The translations under genes were made by a program, and so were the position numbers. From Tachypleus tridentatus (taxonomy: Eukaryota; Arthropoda; Merostomata; Xiphosura; Limulidae), in contig NC_134837.1 in assembly GCF_004210375.1 (NCBI RefSeq), positions 154,731,310-154,795,309 on the forward strand: a stretch of DNA of 64,000 nt, written 5' to 3'. This document shows positions 21,660 to 33,170 of this stretch, piece after piece (positions within the stretch are counted from its first letter, which is position 1; the number at the start of each line of letters is the position of its first letter). Under the pieces are notes generated by a model. That model worked only from the letters and a program-made list of their open reading frames with translations. It was not told the origin of the DNA and did no database searches.

Positions 21660-22099
21660 TGGAACAGGGGTGAGAGAGCATCTGGCCTCAATACCCAGTT
21701 ATCTTTTAATTGAATAGTAGGGTTGGATATTTGAAAATGTCAAGTGATTTCAGTGCCCCTTTGGTAGTTAATTTGTGAAAACACTAATATGAACCTTATA
21801 CCGCTGAATATGTTTAATTAACCTTACAAATGAGGTAAAAATAACTTTTCAATTATAGTTAACACTTCTTACGAAACTTCTATATGGTGATAAATCAAGT
21901 GTTTTTGTAGATCTGATTGCTTACGAAAAAACCAACAAAAAAGACAACTATTTAGAGTTAATCTTTAATAGTATTGTTTATATAGAAAACTGAAAGAAAA
22001 ACATCGCGTTTTTATTTCTCATTTATTTTTTATTATTATTTTATTATTGTTTAGCGTTCTTTGTTGCTTCTGCAACGTGAATAAAAAAGCCCGGGGCAA
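21660..22099. other. A+T-rich DNA
   Basis: Nothing is recognised. A possible acceptor (TTTATTATTGTTTAG|) lies near 22053. Confidence 0.35.
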
Positions 22100-22204
22100 A
22101 TGGAAAGCTCTAAAAACCGCATCCTCGGGTCTTGTGCTGTTTTTCCCTATACAAAGCTAGAAGACCAAGAGCTTGTAACTGAAAAGATCACCCCAGGGAA
22201 TTAG
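22100..22204 (+). CDS. Small open frame upstream of, and overlapping, a larger one
   Basis: The ATG at 22100 has a favourable context (GGCAAATGG). It opens 34 codons: MESSKNRILGSCAVFPYTKL then EDQELVTEKITPGN, ending at TAG 22202-22204. Composition looks like real protein. Its last 26 bases overlap the open part of the frame used by the next entry. It may be the true N-terminus joined by a frameshift, an upstream ORF, or chance. Confidence 0.35.
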   Translation: MESSKNRILGSCAVFPYTKLEDQELVTEKITPGN

Positions 22205-22492
22205 ACATTTGGAAGCTGTTTCAATGATCCCTGAGTGTGAGAAGGCCCCAACAAATAAGTTTAATGAAAGAGAAACTAATATGGTGTTAAAGGAAAATCA
22301 AACAGAACCAACCATCTTGCAGACAATAAATGAAAATCACTCAGTAGAAAAGAAAACAGAAAGAGCAGAAAACGTGAGCAAACCTGCTTCAGGTTCTGAT
22401 AAAACTAAATTAAAGACAAGCGTTAGGACAATCGTGAATGATGACAAACCTGAAGAGCCATTAAAATCTGATTCACTGCCAACGGTTCGTAT
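22179..22492 (+). CDS. Candidate exon, acidic/lysine-rich low-complexity protein
   Basis: Open from after a TAA at 22176. It encodes HLEAVSMIPECEKAPTNKF and then a long hydrophilic Glu/Lys/Thr/Asn/Ser stretch, with no membrane segment. Composition switches at about 22490 from hydrophilic to A+T-driven hydrophobic (FFYFIVLSIIQ), which marks a likely exon end; possible donors are ACG|GTTCGT and GTTC|GTATAC. With the second, the phase fits the acceptor at 23987. Typical of a disordered linker. I cannot name it. Confidence 0.45.
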
Positions 22493-23987
22493 ACGTTTAA
22501 AGTTCTTTTACTTTATAGTTCTCAGTATTATACAGCATAAGTATACAACCATTAATAACAAGGATGTGCTCTTAATATTAAACTTTCACTTCGGACAAGT
22601 TTATTTATACCTACACATATATATATATATTGCAAGAAGCAACTAAAATGTAATGGAATTAATAGTACATTATTAATGTTAATACAAAATTATTGTTATA
22701 AAATAATTATAACCATTCTCATATTTAATTTCTGTGAATATCTGTATCTGGTTCAAAATTGAATTAATTTCTCATTCATATTACGTTTACGATTAATATT
22801 TGGTAGAGTTAAAAACATTTCACTTTAATGTAATGTATACTGTGTCAAACTGTGTGATCAATATGATATCGATGTTGCTTGCTTACAATAAGTGTTGTTA
22901 AGACATTTACAACTGCAGAAAAACATGCGTTCAGAGTCATTTGAACACATGTAATTCTTCTTCCAAAACAGACCTATACATGTTCGATACCATTGAGGTC
23001 TGATAAGTCTGTACCCTAGTTAAACTGGTCAATTACCTCTTCTTCAGTATTATTACATGTGGGAGGACAATTATCATCCATTTAGCTAAAGTCAGAATCA
23101 AATGTAAACATATATGATAGTGTAAAAGGTACTTCCATTGCTATTATGTATAGCCTTAATGACATCTAAAGAACATAAAGGTCTGAGTGTCCGTTCGTGA
23201 TTTTTCATTACCACACGTACTTCCACTACTGATATTAAAGTGAGTTATTTTGTGTCTTACTATAACTAAAATTTGCCTTTTATTGTTAATATTGCCAAAC
23301 TTCATGAGTTTATTAACCGTACATACACTGAAATAACGATCTGTTGTAACTACGAACATCTGATTCTGTTTTTAACAGTTATCACATAATTGTGGCGAAT
23401 GATTAGATCACGGTAACTTACTTAAAATGTGAATTTTATTATTCTTAGTTTAGTACCAGTGTATTTGTACCATTTTGTTACAAGTGATTCTACCATATCT
23501 TGTTAATAACACCCTGATACATTTTACAACAGTGTTTGTTTTTTATAGTCAGCCAAGTTTTCTCTTTATAGTCATTTGTAGTTCAGATAACATAACTTTT
23601 CATGTTTAATTTATATAACAATGAAATGAACAACTAACATTTATTTGTAACAGTAGTTTTATCTTGTTTAGCAAGTTAGTATTTGTGAACGTACAAAACA
23701 TAAATGTTAAACATTATTTAAAGCTATTGTCTGCTGTATATTACCTTCCTCACTATTTGGGACAATGCTTTAGATATATTTCGTAGTTTATCAGATATCT
23801 TAAACCAATTTCATAATTTACAATTTTCATATAAACACTTATTTGGTTTTACTCATATTATAATAAAATTATTGTTACATAAAGAATAAATTATATATTT
23901 TTAAAATGTTTATTAACTGATTATTGTTATTAAAACATTTTTTCGATTGACGAGTGTTGCCTCACTAATTATGATTTACATCTTCAG
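22493..23987. other. A+T-rich DNA, probable intron
   Basis: No SINE, LINE or coding pattern is recognised in about 1.5 kb. The end has a usable acceptor (TTTACATCTTCAG|). Confidence 0.45.
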
Positions 23988-24102
23988 GCAGAAACACCAG
24001 CTTCAAAAGAAATAAAGACGATGATTGTATCCAGAGGGAGGTGTCAAGCAACATCAGGCCTCCCTCAACTAGACTTGTTCACAATGTTGATAAAATTATT
24101 AC
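23988..24102 (+). CDS. Candidate exon following the acidic exon
   Basis: After CTTCAG|, the frame with two leading bases reads RNTSFKRNKDDDCIQREVSS then NIRPPSTRLVHNVDKIIT. It reaches a donor GTAAGA at about 24103; the frame stays open to 24250 if not spliced. Hydrophilic and basic, similar in character to the preceding exon. No domain is recognised. Confidence 0.35.
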
Positions 24103-24250
24103 TGTAAGACTTGGCAGTAAACCAGAACATCATCAGAGAAACGTTTTTATTGTTATTGAAAAAATACTGAAAACCGAAACAAATTTGTTATTGGTAGAGC
24201 TCCAAACTAACACCCATGTGTCAATTGAAACGTTGCCAAAGCGAACATAA

Positions 24251-25924
24251 ACTTATTGTACAGAAACCTAAAATAATAATCAAATTAAACACGTTGACGT
24301 CCCTCACAAGATTGTTTTCACCAGAGATCCGAAACTGGAACCAAAACCCAAAAATTAAATAACCCATGAGCTGCATACAAACATACCATATTAAAAAGAA
24401 TTACTTTACCTTATCCCATAAGTTACTATTTTTTACATTTTACTCACTGATATAAATAATAAATAAAACATGAAAAACAAAGAATATGATATTCACCTGG
24501 GTCTTCTCTTTTTTTGCTGTCAACTGTCATGAAACTTAAGCTCACGTTTTGATGTGCTAAAGGTATTGATACAATCAATAATGCTTTTATGTAATTAAAT
24601 GATACAACTGAGAACAGAGAATAATAATACACAGAAAACACTGTCCTATAAATAAGATAATTTTCTGGCTTTTTAACTATGTGATAGTTTCCTTAAAGAA
24701 ATTAAGCTAAGCTCTCCAATGTAATTGGTAATTTCCATCAGAAGAAATTTGAAACCAAATGATAAAATAGACAAAGCTGCATAAAGAAAACAAACCAGAT
24801 CGCTTGATAGATTGATACTTTAGTTTTCTATTGGGTATAAATAATATAGTGTAAAACACTAAAGATAACTATTAGCATTTGTGAAAGATGGAATTGCAAG
24901 ACGTTGGTCTGATTATCTAGTTAATGGTTTGCAGACGAATAACAAATAGAGCTATATCACTGTGCTAAATTTTGTGTTAATTGAACAAAAAACGTGGAGA
25001 CGTATAAGAAACAGACACATACACACATACTGACATTTATTTATATAGATTCAATGATAGTGAACATTTTAAAAATTCAACTACAGCCCAGTAAAGTATG
25101 GCTGAAAACTCAATTGTCGAAAACAATAGGTCGTAATGAAACTCCTTCTTTACAAATATTAGGTAAACCATAGAAAATTATGGCATAATATTCAAATTGT
25201 GTTCATAATTAAGAATGTCATCTTTATTAATTTCAATGAATATCTTGGCAGTTTTGTCATCACTTTTATTAATAGCGTTACTATGCAGTTCCTCTGCCTT
25301 TACTTTTAACGAAAGATAAATGTTTATAGAAATTAGATAGCTTACACATCTCTTTTGTTTGATATATTAGAATAAATACTGTATTTCTTTTCATGTTAAA
25401 AGCTGCTGAATTTATCACGACTCATATACGTACATCAATTTAACTTGAAAACTAAGTCGATCACAGATAGAAAACATTAGATGTGTAATCGTAACATCTT
25501 TTTTTAAAGATTCGATGGTCCTGAAAAGGATCTTTAATTGTAATTCAGTAACTAGGAAAAATTATTATCACCTTGTACAGATCCTGTTGGACCTGTAAAA
25601 CAGAAAAAGAACATTTTATATTTGAACGATTTTAGGTCCTGTTTATGCATCACTCTTCAGCTCGCAAGTCTCATTTTACTTTTAAAAGATGCTGTCATAT
25701 AGTAATCATAAAGTGGCATGTTATAGACTTGAAGGATATGACATTTGATGTAAACTAGACAACAGATATAGTTTTATTCTCGAATGATTATTGAGAGTGT
25801 CTTAAAGTTTCAATATATTATATTTAACCCTTAAACAATGGGAATGTTCTAGGAAGCAGGATCAGTTGATGATGGCTGTTGTTTAAGGGATGAATTTGTA
25901 GGAATTGTAGACTGTTGTTCAATG
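24251..25924. other. A+T-rich DNA, nothing recognised
   Basis: No SINE or gene is seen. ACAGACACATACACACATAC near 25012 is a short CA-rich stretch that may end an old repeat. Polinton-derived sequence may extend somewhat into the right edge. Confidence 0.4.
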
Positions 25925-27235
25925 TTAAACATATTCAGGACTATATACTTCACTAATGAAAAGTTTAGGTTTCTCTATTTAATACTTTGATATGCGCAGT
26001 TTCTCAGTCCACCATCGACCCACGATGAGGTGCGATCTTCATCACGTTCATCTATAAAATCTACGAGAAACTATCCTAGAGATGTATCGTTAGTTCCAAC
26101 TGATATATGAACGATACTATACCACAATACAGGTAGACCTAACTTTCAAATGTGTTGCGAAATTTCAGTCAAAAGTGAGAAGTGGTGAGTCAGCTGTAAA
26201 GATGTTCTTTTAGTCACTTTGAGGAAAATATTCATGTTTGCGCTTCCAGTGGGGAGCAATAACTCCATCATTGATAAGGGTAACATCTGTAATAATTTTG
26301 GCTGGAGCACGCATTAATGTACAATATTCTTTAACAAATGTTGCATACGTCAACTGGGCGACATCCGTGATAGCTAACACTCACTAAACTTATAGACATT
26401 GTTTCGTTCCATACAAAAGACATCTATCCTTCAATTAAGAATTTGTTTTTCTGAACCATTCAGGATATATCTATTGTTACTCCCTTTTGATTCCCCAATA
26501 AAATTTAGCCACCATATACTGACTGACCTGTATGTGTTATATCCACGGTTGAGGATCAGAGTGGTGTACAATGAAGGGCTAGAGTTACTCGTTTATATAA
26601 CCGTACACGTGAAAACAATGTTGGTGGATATAAGAGGGGAATTATCAAACGTTGAAAAACATCTTGTCCTTGAATTAGATAAAGTACTATCGGAATATGT
26701 CGATATCAGAACGGCATATGTGAGTAAAAAACTTTCAGTTATCGGTTGGTTATGCACATATGTTTTAAAAATATATAAAAACTCAATAACAAAATATCGT
26801 AATATTTGATGTATGATATCAAAATATTTCCTGTACATCTGTTTCTGTAAAGCAAAGATGTAATTTTCCTCCCGTTACTATCGATGTCATTCCAGAAATT
26901 TCTTTCGAAGTACTGTTGTCATGGTGTCTTATGAATAAAGTCTGATGTTTGGTATGAGTCCCTGGCAATTATCTTTGGTTCTTCTGTGTAACAAAGATGG
27001 GAAATATTCCTTCTATAATTTTAGTATGACAAAGGTTTTTGAGGACACAGCTGAAGGTACAAGAATAAAACTGAGGTTGTTAATGATTCTGATCTTAAAG
27101 TATTATATCTCCACCGACAATGATACTTGGCTTATTGTAGTTTTGTCCTTAACGTCAAACAAACAAGCTTTACACCCTTTAAAAATTGTTTACTTACCGT
27201 CAAAATCATGGACCGCTTAGTAATAAATTTCATAG
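25925..27235 (-). pseudogene. Decayed family-B DNA polymerase of a Polinton/Maverick-type element
   Basis: Reading the minus strand from high to low coordinates, fragments appear in the order expected of Polinton protein-primed PolB. HDFDGK then FKGCKACLFDVKDK lie at 27225-27125. KTFVIL, KEYFPSLL and DTMTT with KKFLE lie at about 27045-26890. WWLNFIGES and YILNGSEKQ lie at about 26525-26430, and SYHGCR near 26365. KIITDVTLINDG, APHWKRKHEYFPQSD and KNIF lie at 26295-26190, and VDGGLRNCAYQS at 26020-25984. Several stops and frameshifts break it. Intact polymerases of this type are about 1,100 residues or more; here about 1.3 kb remains, with a large internal deletion near 26360 that removes much of the palm. 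Integrase, ATPase and capsid genes were not found nearby. Confidence 0.72.
26399..26809 (+). other. Open frame antisense to the polymerase relic, not a gene
   Basis: 136 codons are open on the plus strand, but the opposite strand carries the PolB matches. I treat the plus frame as a shadow despite its length. Confidence 0.6.
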
Positions 27236-27588
27236 CTTCCTTTATTAGTGTCAAAATCTAATGTTTGTAAAATATCTGTAACATCCCTAAACTGAAGAAC
27301 ATACAAATCATTTGGTTCTATGAACGTAAATTTTACAGCCGTCATACTTCATTTTTCCACACCAATGATTCTCTGAAAAATATTGTTTTTATTGGTTTTT
27401 CAAGATTTTGAAATAATATCTGTATTGATAACACCTGAGATGATAGAGTTGGAGTTTTATCTGTAATTTTTACCTGTTATAACAGCCTACCGATTTGAAA
27501 AACCTGTTGAAATCTATAGATATTGACTTTCTGTAGAAATGTTAGAGTAATATACAATACAATAGGTAGAACAATGATGATCATTTAA
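27236..27588. other. Unannotated DNA beside the PolB relic
   Basis: The minus strand has short open stretches (PNDLYVLQFRDVTDILQTLD near 27300) that could be further polymerase or element sequence. No secure match. Confidence 0.3.
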
Positions 27589-27711
27589 TTATGCAAATCC
27601 TTTATCCCAATTCGAGCAATACAAACTTAAACTAAATAAACCTTTCCATGTACTTTTGATCGTGTCTGTGAGAAGAACAAGTAACAGAAAAACGGCTAAA
27701 CTGATCTTCAT
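27589..27711 (-). CDS. Small ORF with signal-peptide-like start
   Basis: 40 codons starting MKISLAVFLLLVLLTDTIKS, a classical secretory leader, followed by TWKGLFSLSLYCSNWDKGFA and a stop. It may be the first exon of a secreted peptide or a chance hydrophobic frame. There is no supporting downstream exon, and only one cysteine is in the mature part. Confidence 0.2.
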   Translation of the reverse strand: MKISLAVFLLLVLLTDTIKSTWKGLFSLSLYCSNWDKGFA

Positions 27712-28011
27712 TATAACGAGAACACTTGACCCTTGATATATACCCAAAATAATGTCTATTATAAAATAATCTGTAAACAAGTAAAAAGAATTTAATTACA
27801 TGAAAAGATTTCCCTCTTCTTCACCCTACATAATCAAATAACTTGTTATTGTGTCTTTCTTTAGCTTGTAAGTTTACTTATATGTTAATAGCTGAGAGTG
27901 AATGTAGTGAAATCTAAACTATAAACAAGTTATAAAACTGAGAACATTAAATGTATGAATAGATATTTTCATATACGATCGTCTAGAAACAGGTAAATAC
28001 AACTGTACTAC

Positions 28012-28130
28012 ATTACTTGGCTCAGCAATAAGACAAAGGGCTAATAACGCTACAAATTGGGTTTCATTACTTTCGGTGAGAAGAATGTAGATATCTGTTT
28101 GGGTAGTTCTCAACTTAACAACAACAACAC
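28012..28130 (+). mobile_element. SINE-B copy, decayed
   Basis: TTGGCTCAGCAATAAGACAA, AACGCTACAAATTGGGTTTC and TTCGGTGAGAAGAATGTAGA follow the SINE-B order. The tail has become AACTTAACAACAACAACAC. Confidence 0.6.
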
Positions 28131-28269
28131 AACAGTTTGTGACTTTTATGTGTCGAGCGACACGAAACAGTTCTTTCAAGAAGACGTAGATAACACACTA
28201 TCTACCCTCTGGTGTCACTTCATAGAACTATACATCCACTATCAAATTCTTTTTCTTCATCTGGATTCG

Positions 28270-29400
28270 GTCCATGTTTTGGACTATGGAGGGACAGGTA
28301 TAACGTAGACCTCTTCCTCCCTCTTTGGAACTATTATTTTATCTGTACTACCACTAAATCCTGGGTAATTAATTAGCATTGTTACTTTGTTGTTGTTTTA
28401 CTTACAGTACATTAAATTTTGCCCATTGTCTGCAGTTTTAATTAGCACAACCTATTCATGGGGTAATATTAATTCATATATTTTTATAGCTTCTCTTTTT
28501 TATGATCCAACTAGCAGTCATATACAAACAAACGCATAATCCTATTTTTTCATACAAAACTTTTAAAATAGAGCCTATTTTAAAATAGCTCTGTTAGCCT
28601 AGCACTGTATTGAATTTTAAGTTTTGTATTTGTGACGTTCAGAGTGGAAAGGTACTTAGGGCTAAGTTCATCATGTATTATGTAACTTTTTAGTTTGCTT
28701 ACCAGTTCATTTGTATTGATATTTTTTTATAATATTGAAGCAAGTTATCAAGGGGTCTGTTTAATAGAATTGGCATGTTTGAATAGTTGTGAAGAAATAT
28801 TTAGTTTGTTGATCGTGGAACTGCACATGCTTCTGTTAAAATACAATGTTGTATTTGTTGTAGTTTGTTGATGTGTGTTTTTGACACACATCCACGTTAT
28901 CCAAACATATTCTACGGCTGGTTTTATGTATGTTCTGTAAAGTTTTAATGTTTTCTATTGAAACTTCTTGTTTTATCATTCAAATTCCTAAGGTAACTCG
29001 CTATTTTCCAAATTCTGGTTTTTCTGCTATTAATGTGTGGTATCCAGTTTAATTTTGAGTCAAAGTAATCCCTAAGAATTTTGCTGATATTGTTACCTGT
29101 AAGAGTCATGTCTAGATATAACTGTAATATTAACTTGATTTCCTTTCTTACGATTTTGTAAATAATATGGCTTGTATTTTGTACGTATTCATTGTAATTC
29201 TCCACTTACTGCAGTGAAAATTCTACATTGTTTGGTAATGGTTGTTTGTTGTTGTTATTGGTTTGTCGGCACTCTTCCAGATTTCAAAATCAACTGTCAA
29301 CTGTGAGAGAAAAGTGTGGTTTGGGTCTTTGAGAGGCTTTTTTGCTGACATGCCCCCTATCAAAACGATCCGAGTAATACAACTCCTACTAATATTGCAT
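28270..29400 (-). mobile_element. Jockey-type LINE remnant, 5'-truncated
   Basis: Related to the copies at 6155 and 36250. The 3' end holds GTAGACCTCTTCCTCC. Minus frames at 29205-28945 read LILQLYLDMTLTGNNISKIL then DSKLNWIPHINSRKTRIWKI, matching the post-polymerase part of the other copies (KFLGLTYDSKLTWINHVNEI). Heavily frameshifted. Polymerase motifs are missing apart from a trace near 29300. Confidence 0.85.
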
Positions 29401-29401
29401 C

Positions 29402-29527
29402 TTTGTTAACCTGAAGATAACCAAAGAATGTCGAAATGTTGTTTTCTGCTTTATTAATAAAGTGTTAATACCCACACCAGCTGTCCTGAGACACGTTTTT
29501 ACTTCAAGTAGGTTTCTCGTCATCACG
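29402..29527 (+). repeat. Interspersed repeat D copy with hammerhead-like core
   Basis: Holds CTGAAGA (29411-29417) and GAAA (29433-29436), spaced like the core of a hammerhead ribozyme, with partly decayed pairing in between. Then come TTATTAATAAAGTGTTAATA, CCCACACCAGCTGTCCTGAG and AGTAGGTTTCTCGTCATCAC. The class is uncertain; Penelope-like elements are one known source of such cores. Confidence 0.5.
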
Positions 29528-30104
29528 AATTACTCCTTCTGATACTGCCTTCTGGTAACAGTTTGTGAAACCATGACTTACATGACCTGCTAGACTCCCT
29601 GATATATAAGTTTCGACAAGTTAATGACTTAAGTGGTTTGAGAAAAGATTTTTACTTCATTACGTAATAAACAAGGATATGTTTGACTTGATATGAACGT
29701 CAGGCAGATTGGTATTAAGTTATAAAAAGAAAAAATACTTTATAAGCGCAAAACACTATTACACAGAATTTCATATCAGTCTATGTTTACAAATACATAT
29801 ACTTGAACATTATATAAAGTTTGACACAGGAAGTTTATATCTACTTTTTTAACTTTCAAAATTATAGACAGTAAATGTAAAACTAAATTTCAAGATTAAC
29901 AAATCTATAGCAGACAAAGGCAGAAATAAATTGATTTTTTAAATACATAATTAAACCGAACGTGACATAATTTTAACAGGTAATACAAAAAGCAACTAAA
30001 GATATAATATGTTAATGAAGTTCAGAACTGGGATTATTTTGATGAAATTAGAATATAATATTAATTAAACTTTAACCTTTGAGATGACCTCATGAGTGTT
30101 ACTG
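29528..30104. other. A+T-rich DNA, nothing recognised
   Basis: No gene or repeat is seen. Confidence 0.4.
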
Positions 30105-30222
30105 GAGTTGTTTGTTGATTTGTAGTTAAACATAAAGCTACAGAGTGGGATATCCGTGCTGTGTCCATCAACCTAATATTAAGTGTCCGAAAACATGCTG
30201 CTGAGTTACTAGGTGGCTAAGT
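30105..30222 (-). mobile_element. SINE-B copy, decayed
   Basis: Inverted tail TTTGTAGTTAAACATAAAGC, then CAGAGTGGGATATCCGTGCT, then traces of the inverted head. Confidence 0.6.
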
Positions 30223-30781
30223 GAAGAAACAGTGAAAGGAAATCAAGAAGAAATAAAATAAAAATAGTAGAACGAGGCAGAAAATTAAAATATTATAGAA
30301 AAAAGTAAAATAGAAATATTAAATTATATTAATGAGCAAGAAAAGTCAAATATCGGGAAATATAGAAAAGTGTTTCAAAATTAACAGGTTTAATACTAAT
30401 ATTGTATTACAAGTGTAATTGTAATCATTTTTTGACAGCTTTTGGAAGTCGAACACGACATAAAATATTAATTCACTATCTTATTGTTTACAATAATCGA
30501 TAACGTATTAACTACCGATAATATGTTGTTGAGCACAGATAAACATAAAATACGTTATGCTGAAGACACAACATTTCAGACAAGACTCTTCTCGAATCTC
30601 TACCTGAATATTGAATTCGTAAACGAAACAGTTGCGAATCTAAGGTTGGATGTAAAATAACAAATAACAGTGTTTACAAACAATCGAAACCATATGTTTG
30701 AGAATTAGAGCTACATATATGTATATACATAACAAAAATACGAATATCAGAAATAAATTACTTTTTTGAGCTTGTTTGTTA
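30223..30781. other. A+T-rich DNA, nothing recognised
   Basis: No gene or repeat is seen. Confidence 0.4.
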
Positions 30782-31026
30782 TTGAATTTCGCGCAAAGCT
30801 ACACGAGGGCTAGCTGCACCAGCCGTCCCTAATTTAGCAGGGTAAGACTAGAGGGAAGGTCATCACCACACAACGCCTACTCTTTCACCAACGAAGAGTA
30901 GGATTGATCGTGAAATTATAACGCCCCCATGGCTGAAAGGACGAGTATGTTTGGTACGACGGGGATTCGAACCCGCGACCCTCAGATTACGAGTCGAACA
31001 CCTTAACCCTCCTGGCCGTGCCGGAT
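30782..31026 (-). mobile_element. SINE-A copy with small internal deletions
   Basis: Inverted tail GAATTTCGCGCAAAGCTACA through box B (GATTCGAACCCGCG) to CCTGGCCGTGCCGG. About 30 bases of body around the CAGCTAGTCATCACC segment are missing. Confidence 0.94.
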
Positions 31027-32420
31027 CTCACTACAAAAATAATAATACTTCATTGTTTCTAATTTGTAAAATGTTCATCACATATGCATACAGACATGTC
31101 CAGGTAATGGAGATCTTACATTAAAGAATAATAAAATAACTAGTTAAAGATCGTGAAGACTGATTTGTTCTATCATATAAAATTATATTTACTGTTAGAA
31201 CTAGGTATACTATACCGTAAGAGTGATAATAAATTTAAAATTTATTGTAGAAATATTTATATAACACAAACTTGAGAGTGCGCATACAATATTCACGTAC
31301 TTGAGTACAACGTATATTTACAATAACACTCATTACGACTTGTTTGCTTACGTAAAACGTTTCTCAGCGGAAGCGTCCCTGTTGAAATCACCAGTGATTG
31401 TCCTGAAGGACACTACAATATGATTGTTTCTGCTATAACACAGGATGAGCTTTGAAAGACACTCTTTTGTTGATATTATTTGTTGGAGTGTATTAAGAAT
31501 ACTTATACTATTCTAAAGGTTAAACTAAATATTGTTTAGTGTTACTAAAAGGCGTGACATTGGTAAAAAACAATGGGAGGGATCACAATTATTGATATAG
31601 TCTTCAACAAAAGAACTTGTCCCAACCGAAAGTTAGTCTGGGTTTTTCTACACAATATCTTTTATGAACACGTTAAACTTTAACTTCTCACACAGAAATG
31701 AAACAACGGCACGAAGCGCAAATCGTTGAAACAGTTTTAACCTTTCTCGAATGTAGTGTTGGTCTGAGACAGTTTTATGTTTGTCCCAATCTCTAATAAG
31801 AAATCTTTATTGTGGCGCCACCTTTCTCGAATGTAATGTTGTCCACATTAACTCCCCCATAGAAATATAGTACTCTGATTCTTATTTTAGATTTCGCGAT
31901 CATGCCAAATGGTTCAGATGCGGTAAGATCATAAGAGAAATATTTCTAAAGTTCGTCAAAAAACAACAAACAAACCAACCAAAAGCGAATTATAGAAATA
32001 GCCGACTTTTCCCAGTGTTGTAAAAAAACATACACCTAAATTTCTCGAAGCTTTTGTTAGTAAACATAACACAAACATCTTACTCTTTTAAGCAGTAGCG
32101 TGAGACGTGTGAAAGAAACATACATGTTGAACAAAAACCATTAAAGATATTTACCGGATTTCCGGTGTCAAAACGTCCTCTACCGTCTTGTATAAGAATA
32201 AAGAAAACTATGCCAGTGCATATGAGATTGGTGATTTAAGTTTCATCGTATAAATAACACAAATGGCATCAGAACACATAATTTTGATATACATTCAATT
32301 TATTTACAATATTTTAATGCCATACAAATGTAAACAAAACACAACGTATCTGAAGAAAAATTTTCTTCCAACATTTGTCTTTACTTAAGTACATTTTTCT
32401 TCTTATGTGGCTCGCTCGTT
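31027..32420. other. Unannotated DNA
   Basis: Two near-identical segments containing CCTTTCTCGAATGTA (31741 and 31823) are the only structure noticed. No gene is recognised. Confidence 0.35.
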
Positions 32421-33005
32421 CTCTCTGGGCAGGACGTGATTTAGTACTTAGCGTGTCGGATTGTGGATCCGTGGTTCGTATCCCATTGCACAAACAAATC
32501 ACGCAAGCACTTTGTGGTTTTCAGTATACCGTAAGAGTGATGATCAAATGATGTAATCATAACAGTCCAAGAATTGGTAGTCAAGTGATATAATTATAGT
32601 AGTCCAAGGGTTAGTGGTCAAGTGATTTGATTATAATTGTCTAAAAGCAGACGGTCAAATGATGTAATTATAACAGTACAAGAGCTAGTGCTCTTGTGAT
32701 TTGATTATAATTGTCTAAAAGCAGACGGTCAAATGATGTAATTATAACAGTACAAGAGCTAGTGCTCTTGTGATTTGATTATAATTGTCTAAAAGCAGAC
32801 GGTCAAATGATGCAATTATAACAGTACAAGAGCTAGTGCTCTTGTGATTTGATTATAATAGTCTAAAAGCTGACGGTTAAGTGATGTAATTATAATAGTC
32901 TGAGAGTTGGCAGTGGGTGTTATTGAACAGCTTCCTTCCCTCTAGTGTATCAATTAAAATCTAGGAGTGGTTGCTGTTACATAAATATTCGAAACACCTA
33001 ATTCT
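32421..33005 (+). mobile_element. SINE-A-like copy with tandemly expanded middle
   Basis: A diverged tRNA-like head (GTGGATCCGTGGTTCGTATC) and ATACCGTAAGAGTGATGATC come first. The segment that should read AGCCCAAGAGTTGGCGGTGG is then repeated several times before AGTCTGAGAGTTGGCAGTGG, CTTCCTTCCCTCTAGTG and a decayed tail. Confidence 0.65.
32567..32905. repeat. 74-bp tandem repeat built of two 37-bp halves
   Basis: Units start CTAAAAGCAGACGG at 32641, 32715, 32789 and (CTAAAAGCTGACGG) 32863, exactly 74 bases apart. A more diverged unit occupies 32567-32640. Each unit holds two variants of a GTCAAATGATGTAATTATAA half. It also carries a perfect inverted repeat, CAAGAGC-TAGT-GCTCTTG. Confidence 0.95.
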
Positions 33006-33091
33006 CTAAATATAACTAAGCAAACTAAACTATGACGAACAAGGGCTTGTACTGATTTGTTTCAAACTTTGCACACTTTCACCCATTTCTC

Positions 33092-33170
33092 CCCCATCAG
33101 TAATTCAACAACAGTCTGATGCTAAAATCTGGGTTTCAATATTTGCTGCAGTTAGCTTATTTTGTGGTTT
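33092..33170 (+). mobile_element. SINE-B fragment
   Basis: CCCCCATCAGTAATTCAACA, GATGCTAAAATCTGGGTTTC and AATATTTGCTGCAG follow the SINE-B head. Confidence 0.5.

Noticed and set aside
22179-24102. Identification of the acidic exon pair as an intraflagellar-transport or chromatin protein
   Set aside because: The only similarity is short basic/acidic strings of the kind found in many disordered proteins; naming it would be guesswork.
25540-25610. Collagen-like micro-exon on the minus strand (GPTGSVQG)
   Set aside because: Splice-like signals flank only about 21 bases; too short to distinguish from chance.
26399-26809. 136-codon plus-strand ORF as a gene
   Set aside because: The opposite strand carries ordered polymerase-like blocks over the same bases, so the plus frame is antisense shadow.
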